A stretch of DNA of 64,000 bases, from assembly GCF_014279655.1 (NCBI RefSeq), contig NZ_CP047946.1:868001-932000 (forward strand). Direction: 5' to 3'. Of this stretch, positions 35,854 through 43,869 are shown one piece after another. The notes under the pieces are model-generated. The model was not told where the DNA came from and ran no database searches. It saw only the letters and a program-made list of their open reading frames with translations. The DNA is from Synechococcus sp. ROS8604. Its GTDB lineage: Bacteria; Cyanobacteriota; Cyanobacteriia; PCC-6307; Cyanobiaceae. The stretch's first letter is position 1, and every line of letters begins with the position of its first letter. A program made the position numbers and the translations under genes.

Positions 35854-36203
35854 CGATCGCGTTTTTGATGCAAGGTGTTATATGGACATGATTTTCGCAT
35901 GTTTTTTTCGGACAAGACCTTTATGTATTAACCGCATAGATAACTGCTTGTTCCAAGTTTCGAATGGGTCATCTGCTTTGACACCCCCTTCTTCGCTGAA
36001 ATTTCAAGGATCCGAATCCCTCAAATGCGTGCTCTTTTAAATTGGTCTTATCTCCGCCGTCCTCTTAGAAATTTTTGGAGGGAGTTTTATACACTATTTA
36101 GCGACACCTAGTTTAGGCAATACACAACCCCCGGCAATGATGGCATAGCATTGTAAATAAAGATTTTCATGACATTAATCCAATCAATTACTTGTTAAGA
36201 TTT
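35854..36203. other. Intergenic region, about 350 bases
   Basis: AT-rich sequence between two minus-strand genes. No coding frame with protein character and no clear terminator or promoter can be placed. Confidence 0.4.
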
Positions 36204-36842
36204 TTAATTCATGGAGAGTGAAACAACAATCAATAGAGTAGCTAGTCCAAGGCAAATAGAGCAAGTTATTGGATATGTTTTGCACAATTGTATTATCAGA
36301 AAAGGCCAAAAAATTGGAAAAAACCATGCAAGAATGCCTAAGCACCCCAGAAGACCAGCCTCAGAATCTTTTTTATCCTTTACGGCTTTTTCCTTAGATA
36401 CTTTTTCTTGTTTATCTTTTTCTATTTGCCACTTATGCTCTAGCTCAGCGCTGATTGATTTTTTACTTATAGCGTCATCTTCGACTGTCCATCGGCCATA
36501 TTTAACTGCTGATTTTACGTCGTCTTCAACCATTAGACTATCTTTAGGTGCTCGGGATGATGAAGGTAAGGGATTCGAATCGTTTTTAATTTTCTTTATT
36601 TTTGCAAGTACACTAGAAGCAATCCTTGAACCGCTGATTAAACGTTTTTTGAATTCATCTAGTCCATCTTGCTCGTTATGAATGCGTTCATCCCTGAGAT
36701 CATTGATTTCTTGTTCTAAGCGCTTTATCTCAAGTTCCGCTTTTCTAGCTTTAATTATTTTCCTTTTTTCCCTCCTTAGGAATTCAGCTTTCTGTCGTAA
36801 ATTGTCTAGACGTTTTGGATCGTTGCTTTCGTTAGTTGACAT
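36204..36842 (-). CDS. Hypothetical coiled-coil membrane protein (212 aa)
   Basis: 212 residues. A highly charged Lys/Glu/Arg coiled coil occupies ~5-75 (beginning KRLDNLRQKAEFLRREKRKI) and a further charged helix ~125-160. The C-terminus carries two hydrophobic segments (LLGCLGILAWFFPIFWPFLI and SICLGLATLLIVVSLSM) that should anchor it in the membrane. No enzymatic motif is present. It resembles the previous gene's product in having a soluble head and a C-terminal membrane hairpin, so the two may act together. The overlapping plus-strand frame is Ser/Leu-rich and is judged a shadow. Confidence 0.65.
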   Translation of the reverse strand: MSTNESNDPKRLDNLRQKAEFLRREKRKIIKARKAELEIKRLEQEINDLRDERIHNEQDGLDEFKKRLISGSRIASSVLAKIKKIKNDSNPLPSSSRAPKDSLMVEDDVKSAVKYGRWTVEDDAISKKSISAELEHKWQIEKDKQEKVSKEKAVKDKKDSEAGLLGCLGILAWFFPIFWPFLIIQLCKTYPITCSICLGLATLLIVVSLSMN

Positions 36843-37242
36843 TGCACCGCAGCGGGAAATTTAAGTTGGCTTGGGTATTTTTAAAAGTATATCGTCTTTC
36901 AGCCGAAAGGTCATTAGCCAAATGCTCTTTGTTTTGAAGCTAGTTTTACTTTTCCTCCAATAAAGAATTTTGCTCAGAAGTCGGCTACTAAACCGAAGCC
37001 AGATTTACAGTGCAATGTCTTAAATTCCATGGGATTTTACTGGCGAAATACATTTCGTCACGTTATAGTAAGTGGAATTATGCGCGAAAAATGGGAAGTA
37101 ACTCCAAAGACTGGTCAATGGGTCCTTGCTGGCTAAACTTAAGTGGGGTGATTCGAGGCACGCTGTTTTTGCAGGCAATGCACGCAAGACTAATTAGAAG
37201 ATTACACGTAATGCATACTATTTCTCTCGTATAGACTAATTC
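36843..37242. other. Intergenic region before the HTH gene
   Basis: Four hundred bases between divergent genes, AT-rich. It includes the second half of an 18-bp near-repeat (37142-37159). A short frame at 37010-37234 looks non-coding. Possible attachment or operator sites for the recombinase region cannot be identified by eye. Confidence 0.4.
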
Positions 37243-37629
37243 ATGAGTGCTACTAAGACATTGATTTCTGTTGCTGAAGCCGCTGAAATTCTTGGTCGAT
37301 CCAAAAGTACAGTTTATGCCGCTTTGAATGCATTGCCTCCAAGGCTGCATTATCAGGATGTACGGCGTCGTTTGCTTCTAAGGGAAGGTCTTGAAGCACG
37401 TTTCGCTCGATCAACCCGTCCAAGAATTGATAAACCTCAGGCACAGGCTTCAGAGGCAAAGAGCAAGACAGCAAACGATTTTGAGAAGCAATGGGAGATC
37501 ATTGCAAAAATTGCAAACAAAACTCTTGATAGCAGCGCTTGGTCAGGACCTCCATGGTCGGGTAAACAATGGGCGGTATTGGCTGGAACTATTGAGGTCG
37601 GCATGGAAGCACTGGATGCTGAAACGTAG
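37243..37629 (+). CDS. Helix-turn-helix protein, excisionase-like
   Basis: 128 residues. Residues ~6-50 form a MerR/excisionase-type helix-turn-helix (TLISVAEAAEILGRSKSTVY), in which the domain reads a DNA site through a short recognition helix. A basic linker follows, and the C-terminal ~50 residues are helical with a Trp/Pro-rich patch (SAWSGPPWSGKQWAVL). It is convergent with the serine recombinase gene, with 37 bases between the stops. Such small HTH proteins often act as recombination directionality factors or transcription regulators of the element. The role as an excisionase is inferred from context and domain. Confidence 0.7.
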   Translation: MSATKTLISVAEAAEILGRSKSTVYAALNALPPRLHYQDVRRRLLLREGLEARFARSTRPRIDKPQAQASEAKSKTANDFEKQWEIIAKIANKTLDSSAWSGPPWSGKQWAVLAGTIEVGMEALDAET

Positions 37630-37641
37630 AAGGTTTTACCG

Positions 37642-37661
37642 GATCTTCTCAATCGAAGATC
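37642..37661. terminator. Hairpin between convergent genes
   Basis: GATCTTC-TCAATC-GAAGATC forms a 7-bp stem with a 6-base loop between the stops of the HTH gene and the recombinase gene. Only a short T-run (CAGTTTTCAG) follows on the plus strand. It could act as a weak bidirectional terminator. Confidence 0.35.
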
Positions 37662-37666
37662 AGTTT

Positions 37667-39415
37667 TCAGAATTCCATATTTGTGAAACTGAGTTTTGCC
37701 GTGTCTTCTAGGTAGCGATCTAGGTCTTTCCCCTTCAAGTGGGGAAGAATCCATTCGCTATCCCATATTTCAACGATGCTGTTTCCGACAATCTTTGCAG
37801 GGTTGATCTCGGCTCGCTTCGTTCTTGGATCAACCACAACCACCAACCCCGTGCTGTGAAACCACTCATTGAACCTCTCTCGTTCTGCGTAGTTATCGAG
37901 CCTTGAGTTCATGAATGCCTTCAGCTTGGCCCTGGCCTCACGTGCCGCGGCCTTGCCCACTGTCTTGCTCTTAAGAGCAGCTAATTTCCTATCGGCTATT
38001 GCTACGGCGTTTTCGGCTTCTATGAGCGCAGCGTCTGCTTCTTCGAGGGTTTCGGTAAACGCTGGGTTAGGCGCTTGGCCTTCCATGAGCGCCTTGCTGA
38101 TGCCTTGTTTGATGTTGTCGACGATCCGCTGCTTTGCGCCCTGAACCTCTTCAAGAGCGAGCAGGTGCTGCCTTGCTTGGGTTACCTCCTCGTCGTGGGA
38201 TGTGCTGCTGTAACGGTCCTCCCATCTGAAGTCGTGAAGCATCTCTAGGAGCGCAACTTCGTTGTAAGGGGTGCCGACTTGTTTCCCTTTGACGTTGCAT
38301 GCGTCGTGATCCTTATGGCCAACCCTGCACCGATAGTTGCCTGGGTAATGCCGCATCGATCCGTCTGCCAATTGCTTGGATGTTTGAGGCGACCACCCCA
38401 TAAGCCCACCGCATTGGGCGCAGAAGGATCGTTTTTCGAACAGGTTGTGCTTCTTCTTTGATCGTGTTGCTCCTAGTCCGGTGTCACGGTCTTCGATGAT
38501 TCCGCGGATCTTCTTCCATTCGCCCTCAGTGATGACCGGTGGAAACACTCCGGGAATAGGAGGGCCTGCTGGTTTGTTGTTCTTACGACGAGGCTGAAAC
38601 TCCCCGAGGACAGTCCTTCTTTTGAGGAGGAGCCGAACGAACTCTGGGCTCAGCAACTTCTCCTCTCCTTTGCGCGGATGTGGACTCTTAAAGCCCTCCT
38701 GCTTAAGCACTTGAGCAATGCGAGCTCCGCCCATGGTTCGGGCGAGTTCCCAGATGCGAACTATCAGTGGCCAATGCTCATTCGCCTTGAACACACCGCG
38801 GCCGTCTCTTTCTTCTGGATGGAACTCAAGCCAGAACGGATAATCCTTCGCGGACTTTGATTTGCCGCGAGGTTTGAAGGCTTTGGAAAGGTTTCCTTCT
38901 CTTATTGCTTTCCATTTGTCATCAACGGCTCCAAGGCGCCGCTCACGCTTCCTCTCACTCTCGCGTCGTGCCCTCTTTAGCTCGCGAAGGATCTCTTCTC
39001 CGCCAGTGTTGAGGTTGGTGATAATGCCAAGTCTATTCCAGGTGTCGTCGTCTTCGTAAGGGCAGACAGCAATGCCCAAGCCCGCATCGAAGATTGCCAA
39101 TAACTCCCTGATGCCGTCTTCGACCTCCATGCGGGAGAAACGGTCGATGTCCTCTACTAACAGGACTGTGCCCGGTGGATATTTGGCAGGGTTTTTGATG
39201 AACCACTGGAAACGATCTTTCTTACGGCCTGAGAGCTTTACTTTTTTCGTATCAAGCAGCGTGAATTCGGGATGGTTGGCGAGCCATTTGTCCCGTGCAC
39301 GTTTCTGTCGAGAGTGGTCTTGCTCAGGTGTACTGACACGCTGGTATGAGACCGCCAGTTTGTTGGCTGGAAGTTTCACCTCTTTTTTCTGTGTCTCAGG
39401 CGAAAGCGTTCCCAA
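37667..39415 (-). CDS. Large serine recombinase
   Basis: 582 residues. An N-terminal resolvase domain has the catalytic Ser in AVSYQRVSTPEQD and the conserved EDIDRFSRME region. A recombinase domain follows (~195-300), then a zinc ribbon (CAQCGGLMGW with YRCRVGHKDHDAC, ~335-375) and a long C-terminal coiled coil (~430-500). This is the build of phage- and island-type serine integrases, which join attP and attB sites. The start seems to be TTG at 39415, since no ATG lies upstream before the stop. It separates the accessory region from the DUF1254 genes and probably mobilised at least part of the island. All catalytic motifs look intact. Confidence 0.93.
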   Translation of the reverse strand: MGTLSPETQKKEVKLPANKLAVSYQRVSTPEQDHSRQKRARDKWLANHPEFTLLDTKKVKLSGRKKDRFQWFIKNPAKYPPGTVLLVEDIDRFSRMEVEDGIRELLAIFDAGLGIAVCPYEDDDTWNRLGIITNLNTGGEEILRELKRARRESERKRERRLGAVDDKWKAIREGNLSKAFKPRGKSKSAKDYPFWLEFHPEERDGRGVFKANEHWPLIVRIWELARTMGGARIAQVLKQEGFKSPHPRKGEEKLLSPEFVRLLLKRRTVLGEFQPRRKNNKPAGPPIPGVFPPVITEGEWKKIRGIIEDRDTGLGATRSKKKHNLFEKRSFCAQCGGLMGWSPQTSKQLADGSMRHYPGNYRCRVGHKDHDACNVKGKQVGTPYNEVALLEMLHDFRWEDRYSSTSHDEEVTQARQHLLALEEVQGAKQRIVDNIKQGISKALMEGQAPNPAFTETLEEADAALIEAENAVAIADRKLAALKSKTVGKAAAREARAKLKAFMNSRLDNYAERERFNEWFHSTGLVVVVDPRTKRAEINPAKIVGNSIVEIWDSEWILPHLKGKDLDRYLEDTAKLSFTNMEF

Positions 39416-39441
39416 TTTTTGACCGTAGATCTGTCAGTCAT

Positions 39442-39460
39442 ACCAGCGGATTCAGCTGGT
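39442..39460. other. Inverted repeat next to the recombinase start
   Basis: ACCAGC-GGATTCA-GCTGGT is a perfect 6-bp inverted repeat around a 7-base spacer, 27 bases upstream of the recombinase gene. Serine recombinase sites and operators often have such dyads, so this could be part of an attachment site or an operator. No second copy was found by eye. Confidence 0.35.
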
Positions 39461-39637
39461 GTCTATTAGGAGGCGTTACGTCATCACTCCATTGTGCTGC
39501 GTCCAAGGCAGCGTTCTATGCGCCTGCCTTGGGTTCTGACTTTGGTTCTGATTGTGCGAGATGGCTGGCTCGATTGGGTGGATAGCCAGACAAAGCCTTT
39601 CAAGGCGATTAAGACGTTGAAAGGAATCAAAAGACCC

Positions 39638-40750
39638 ATGGCGCCATATATGACTTCACTTTCAGGGCGATTGGCTGGTGTGGCCTCAGCGCTGAGCCTC
39701 GGACTCCTCTCTATTGCTACGCCTTCCGTGTCAAAGGCGCAATCGATTGCAGCGTCGAACCGTTGTCCTGAACCCGCTGTTGTTGTTCAGAGTGATGAAG
39801 TCGTTCCTGTCACGAAGGAAAATTATGCAGCGGCTGAAACTCAGACCGTGTTTGCCAAGTACATCGCCAACGTTGCCAAGGGAAGCTGCAGCGGTGGGAT
39901 GGGTGTGCTGTTGAACGACAGCAAAGCAGCAGATCCAAAGGATCGAACGGTGATTCGCATCAATTTCGATACCTTGTATTCATGGTTGATTTTGGATCTC
40001 AATGATCCGGCAACAATCACGCTTCCTGAAACAGGTGGTCGCTATCAAAGTGCCATGGTTGCGGATGATCAGGGATACGTCTTTGTTTATAAAAATCCTG
40101 GTGCTTATGAATTAACCAAAGAGAATGTTGGCAGTCGTTATGCGTTGGTGGCGTTCCGCACCGGAGTCAATATGGGTGATCCAGAAGACCTCGCCAAAGC
40201 TCGGGATTTGCAGAAAGAATTGAAGGTGAGCCAAGCAAATCGTGGTGAATTTGTGCAGGCCAATCAATGGAACCTTGAGGACATGCTCGCCTTACGTGCT
40301 GCTTACAACAAAGAGCGCAATGAGCAAGGCGTGAAGTCTGATGACCTCTATGGCCGTAAGGGTGTTATTTCTCCAGAGCGAAATAATATGGGCGTTGCTG
40401 TTGGGATTGGAGGATTACCAAAAGAAGGGGCTGTGTATCTCTTCTATACGCCATCTTCTGAGCAAGCTCAAACGCTCACTCTTAAAGATGTTCCCAATGG
40501 AAGCAATGCATTCTGGTCTTTAACTGTTTACGACAAGGATGGTTTCCCAGTTGGTGACGCTTACAACATCAACAGTGCCTTCGCAACAGAGAATGATCAA
40601 GGCGAGGTTGTCCTGAATTTTGGTGGTGACGCCAGTCAGGATAATTATCTCGGCATTTACCCAGGTTGGAATGCCACCTTGAGGATTTACAACCCCACGC
40701 CTGCTTATTTTGATGGCTCCTGGACGCGTCCGGAGTTGGTGCTGAAGTGA
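39638..40750 (+). CDS. Exported DUF1254/DUF1214 protein, short type (1)
   Basis: 370 residues from ATG 39638. A signal peptide (LAGVASALSLGLLSIATPSV, then SKA before the predicted cut) directs export. The mature protein has the DUF1254 features (VPVTKENYAAAETQTVF, NFDTLYSWLILDLNDPATI) and a C-terminal DUF1214 part (FWSLTVYDKDGFPVGD, NYLGIYPGWNATLRIYNPT). The biochemical role of the family is unknown. Length is typical. A longer frame from 39494 would bury the signal sequence. It is the first of four paralogs read in the same direction, closely related to the next gene and more distantly to the two long ones. Confidence 0.88.
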   Translation: MAPYMTSLSGRLAGVASALSLGLLSIATPSVSKAQSIAASNRCPEPAVVVQSDEVVPVTKENYAAAETQTVFAKYIANVAKGSCSGGMGVLLNDSKAADPKDRTVIRINFDTLYSWLILDLNDPATITLPETGGRYQSAMVADDQGYVFVYKNPGAYELTKENVGSRYALVAFRTGVNMGDPEDLAKARDLQKELKVSQANRGEFVQANQWNLEDMLALRAAYNKERNEQGVKSDDLYGRKGVISPERNNMGVAVGIGGLPKEGAVYLFYTPSSEQAQTLTLKDVPNGSNAFWSLTVYDKDGFPVGDAYNINSAFATENDQGEVVLNFGGDASQDNYLGIYPGWNATLRIYNPTPAYFDGSWTRPELVLK

Positions 40751-40875
40751 GTGTCTGATGCGATCACGAAAGATCAGGGTCCTATGGCTTCAACCGTGGA
40801 TAGGCCCCATTTTTGATCCCAATGGTGCGTAATGCTGCATCGCTGCTGGTCTGCAGTGATGCAGGCCCTTCATTC

Positions 40876-42027
40876 ATGGTTATGACTAAAAAAACAGTGA
40901 TCGACTCAGTGGGATTTCGTTTGTTCAGGCGTCAAGCGCGCACCGTCTTGATGGCTTCAGCTCTTGGAGCAGGGCTGCTTGTTGGTTCGCAAACCAGAGC
41001 TGACAGTGGTCACTCTCATGCAACGAAGCACAACTGCCCTGAAGCGGCGATTGAGACCAAAGCCACTGCGGTCACACCGGTGACCAAGGCCAATTACGCC
41101 GTTGCTGAGACGGAGGTGATTCTTGAAGATTATGTCCGCAAAATTGCCAAGGGAACGTGTGGCACGGGTGTTGGAGAGTTTATGCACCTCAGTAAGGCCA
41201 TGGATCCAGCGGATCGGACAATCCTGAGGCCCAATTTCGATACGTTGTACTCCTTTGCAGTGCTGGATCTTGACAGCCCTGCAACCGTTGTCTTACCTGA
41301 AACAGACCGCTATCAAATCCTTGAAGTGGTTGATGAGGAGCATTGGATTCCCGTTGTTAGCGCTAAGCCCGGTCGTTATGAGTTAACGAAGGAAGCCATA
41401 GGGAGTCGCTATGTGTTCGCGTTCGTGCGCACACAGGTGAACATGCAGGATCCCGCTGATTTGCAAGCCGCCGCTGCTGTTCAAAAGCAAATTGGTTTGG
41501 AGCAGGCCAGCAGAGGTGAATTTATCTCTAACCATCGCTACAACATGCAGGAGATTCTTGATCTGCGTGCCGATTACAACAGTCGCCGTGAACCCGAGGG
41601 TGTGACCTCGGAGAACGCCTTTGGCAAAAGGGGAGAGATCAGCGATGAGCTGCGTAATTTCGGCGTTGCAGTGGGCTGGGGTGGATTGCCTAAGCAAGGA
41701 GCCGTCTATCCCTTCCCCAAGATTGTTGACTCCATCGAGCCTCACACTCTTGTGATGAAGGATGTGCCCAGTGATCCTCGGGCTTTCTGGTCCGTCACGG
41801 TGTATGACGCCAAAGGGTTTTCAACCGGTGAAAAATATAATGTCAACAGTGCATTTGCCAAGGCCAATGAAAAAGGTGAATATGTTATTCATCTAGGTGG
41901 AGATAAAAATCAGGATAATTATCTTGATATTTATCCGGGTTGGAATGTGGCTATTCGTGTTTACTCTCCAACAAAGTCGTATTTCGATGGCAGCTGGAAA
42001 CTACCTCAGTTTCAGCCCGTTCAATAA
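40876..42027 (+). CDS. Exported DUF1254/DUF1214 protein, short type (2)
   Basis: About 383 residues from ATG 40876. ATG 40882 is equally possible, and longer frames reach back to 40813. The signal segment (TVLMASALGAGLLVGSQTRA) is followed by HSHATKHNCPEA and then a body closely matching the preceding gene: VTPVTKANYAVAETEVILED, NFDTLYSFAVLDLDSPATVV, GWGGLPKQGAVYPF, FWSVTVYDAKGFSTGE, YLDIYPGWNVAIRVYSPT. It is a tandem duplicate that has diverged. The gene ends just before a strong terminator, so the two short paralogs may form one transcript. Confidence 0.88.
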   Translation: MVMTKKTVIDSVGFRLFRRQARTVLMASALGAGLLVGSQTRADSGHSHATKHNCPEAAIETKATAVTPVTKANYAVAETEVILEDYVRKIAKGTCGTGVGEFMHLSKAMDPADRTILRPNFDTLYSFAVLDLDSPATVVLPETDRYQILEVVDEEHWIPVVSAKPGRYELTKEAIGSRYVFAFVRTQVNMQDPADLQAAAAVQKQIGLEQASRGEFISNHRYNMQEILDLRADYNSRREPEGVTSENAFGKRGEISDELRNFGVAVGWGGLPKQGAVYPFPKIVDSIEPHTLVMKDVPSDPRAFWSVTVYDAKGFSTGEKYNVNSAFAKANEKGEYVIHLGGDKNQDNYLDIYPGWNVAIRVYSPTKSYFDGSWKLPQFQPVQ

Positions 42028-42032
42028 CTTTG

Positions 42033-42062
42033 AAGCCCGGGTTAAAAATCCGGGCTTTTTTT
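42033..42062 (+). terminator. Intrinsic terminator after the short DUF1254 pair
   Basis: AAGCCCGG-GTTAAAAAT-CCGGGCTT forms an 8-bp G/C-rich stem, followed directly by a run of T. It lies 6 bases after the stop codon at 42027. Confidence 0.85.
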
Positions 42063-42260
42063 AACCAAGTTGTGCTCAATGATGAGCTCGTCTTATTGCT
42101 GCCTAGACGATGAGGCTGGCTCTGATAGATGCAGTCAAATGTGATGAGGACCGCGTGATCCAGGAGGTGGTCCCATTTGGGCAAATGTTGGATTTTTTTT
42201 GGTTCCGCAGCGCACCCCATTCTTAGAAAGTCATTGAACAGGTTTTCTTGTTGATTGGCT

Positions 42261-43832
42261 ATGTCAGGCATTTCCAGCAAGCTGCGCAGACGTTCTTCTG
42301 CGGTGCTTCTTACATCGTTGGCGGTGGCCGCTGTTAGTGCATCGGATCGTGCTGTCAATGCACAACAAGCACAAGCGAGCCAACGTTATACCACTCCCAT
42401 CCCTGAGGAGATTTTCACTCCAGACACTGTCAAGACCAGTGCCGGAACGTTTCGCTTCTTCGATGGGATGCCTGATGAGGCAACGGTTCGGACAAGTTTC
42501 GACAACCTTAAATTCATCCGTGGCTATGAAACGTTTCTGACCTTGATGCCCGCAGCAAGCATCGAAATGCTGCGTCATGGTCATGCGCAAGTTGGCGTGG
42601 ATGATCACACCAAGGTGGCCTTGATGTCTCCCTTGTATTCGAACCCCCTGTTCCTTACAGGTAATACGGATACGATTTACGGTTCAACATTTTTCAACCT
42701 TCAGGATACTGGTCCGATGGTGATCGAAATCCCCGCTGGACTTGGTCCAGGCACGATCAACGATGCCTTCTTTCGCTTTGTGGCTGATACGGGGGCTCCG
42801 GGGCCTGACAAGGGGAAAGGTGGTAAATATTTGATTTTGGGGCCTGATGATACTGAGCCAAGCAATGTTGGTGATTATTTTGTGTTTCGCTCTCCAACCT
42901 ATTCAAACTGGTTGATTCTCAGGGCTTTCCTTGATTCCAATGGGAAACCTGATAAGGCTATCGCTAATTATGAAAGTGGATTGCGTCTTTATCCCTACTC
43001 GCAAAAAGACAACCCACCTCGGATGAGCTTTGTTAAAGTTGGCGAAAAGGTATTTAATACTGTTCACGCCAACAATTTTGAGTTTTTCAATGAGCTCAAC
43101 ACGGTGATCCAACGTGAGCCCATTGCCTTCTTGGATCCTGAGCTGAGGGGATTGGCCTCTTCGATTGGTCTCGAAAAAGGCAAGCCTTTTTCGCCCTCTC
43201 CACAAGATCGAGAGATCTTAGAGGAAGCCATTCAAGTGGGTGTGGCTTATGTGCGCTCTGATATGGGTAAGCCTCGTAATCAAGATGTTTACTTCTATCC
43301 AGGCAAGCAATGGTTCACTCCGTTTGGAGGCGGGAGTTACGAGTGGCTTGTTGATGGTGGCAAAGGTGGTCGTAACCTTGATGCCCGCAATAATTTCTTT
43401 TGGGGTTACACCGTCAACACGCCAGCCATGGTGCTGAAAATGGTGGGTGTTGGCTCTCAGTACGGAGTCGTAGCCACCGACTCCAATGGCACTTACCTCG
43501 ATGGAAGTAAGACATACAAATTCACCATTGATAAAGATGTTCCTGCGAAGGATTTTTGGTCAATGGTTGTCTATGACCCGCAGACCCGCTCTGAACTGCA
43601 AACGGGTCAACTTCTTCCAAGTAAAAATAGCGTCCGAAATCAAGATATGAAAACGAATGCTGACGGAAGCATCGATCTGTATTTCGGTCCTAAGGCCCCT
43701 GCAGGTCAAGAAGCCAATTGGATTGAAACTGCGCCTGGCAAGGGTTGGTTTGCGATCTTCCGCCTCTATGGTCCGCTGCAGCCTTGGTTCGATAAATCCT
43801 GGCAACTGAATGACATTCAGCCTCTTGGTTGA
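42261..43832 (+). CDS. Exported DUF1254/DUF1214 protein, long type (1)
   Basis: 523 residues from ATG 42261. The signal peptide (SSAVLLTSLAVAAVSASDRA, then VNA) precedes a DUF1254 N-terminal part (YTTPIPEEIFTPDTVKTSAG, FLTLMPAASIEMLRHGHAQV, LTGNTDTIYGSTFFNL) and a DUF1214 C-terminal part (KDFWSMVVYDPQTRSELQTG, NADGSIDLYFGPKAPAGQ). The long form carries the DTIYGS-type signature and an extra middle domain relative to the two short paralogs. The function of the family is not established; export to the periplasm is clear. Confidence 0.9.
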   Translation: MSGISSKLRRRSSAVLLTSLAVAAVSASDRAVNAQQAQASQRYTTPIPEEIFTPDTVKTSAGTFRFFDGMPDEATVRTSFDNLKFIRGYETFLTLMPAASIEMLRHGHAQVGVDDHTKVALMSPLYSNPLFLTGNTDTIYGSTFFNLQDTGPMVIEIPAGLGPGTINDAFFRFVADTGAPGPDKGKGGKYLILGPDDTEPSNVGDYFVFRSPTYSNWLILRAFLDSNGKPDKAIANYESGLRLYPYSQKDNPPRMSFVKVGEKVFNTVHANNFEFFNELNTVIQREPIAFLDPELRGLASSIGLEKGKPFSPSPQDREILEEAIQVGVAYVRSDMGKPRNQDVYFYPGKQWFTPFGGGSYEWLVDGGKGGRNLDARNNFFWGYTVNTPAMVLKMVGVGSQYGVVATDSNGTYLDGSKTYKFTIDKDVPAKDFWSMVVYDPQTRSELQTGQLLPSKNSVRNQDMKTNADGSIDLYFGPKAPAGQEANWIETAPGKGWFAIFRLYGPLQPWFDKSWQLNDIQPLG

Positions 43833-43869
43833 GGCCTGAACTGCTCAAATTTTCTCTGTATCCTCAACC

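Noticed and set aside
36211-36681. Plus-strand frame of 156 residues
   Set aside because: Ser/Leu-rich shadow of the coiled-coil membrane protein gene, which has a convincing coiled coil and membrane hairpin.
39494-39637. 48-residue N-terminal extension of the first DUF1254 protein
   Set aside because: It would bury an otherwise typical signal peptide; the ATG at 39638 has AAAGGAA upstream.
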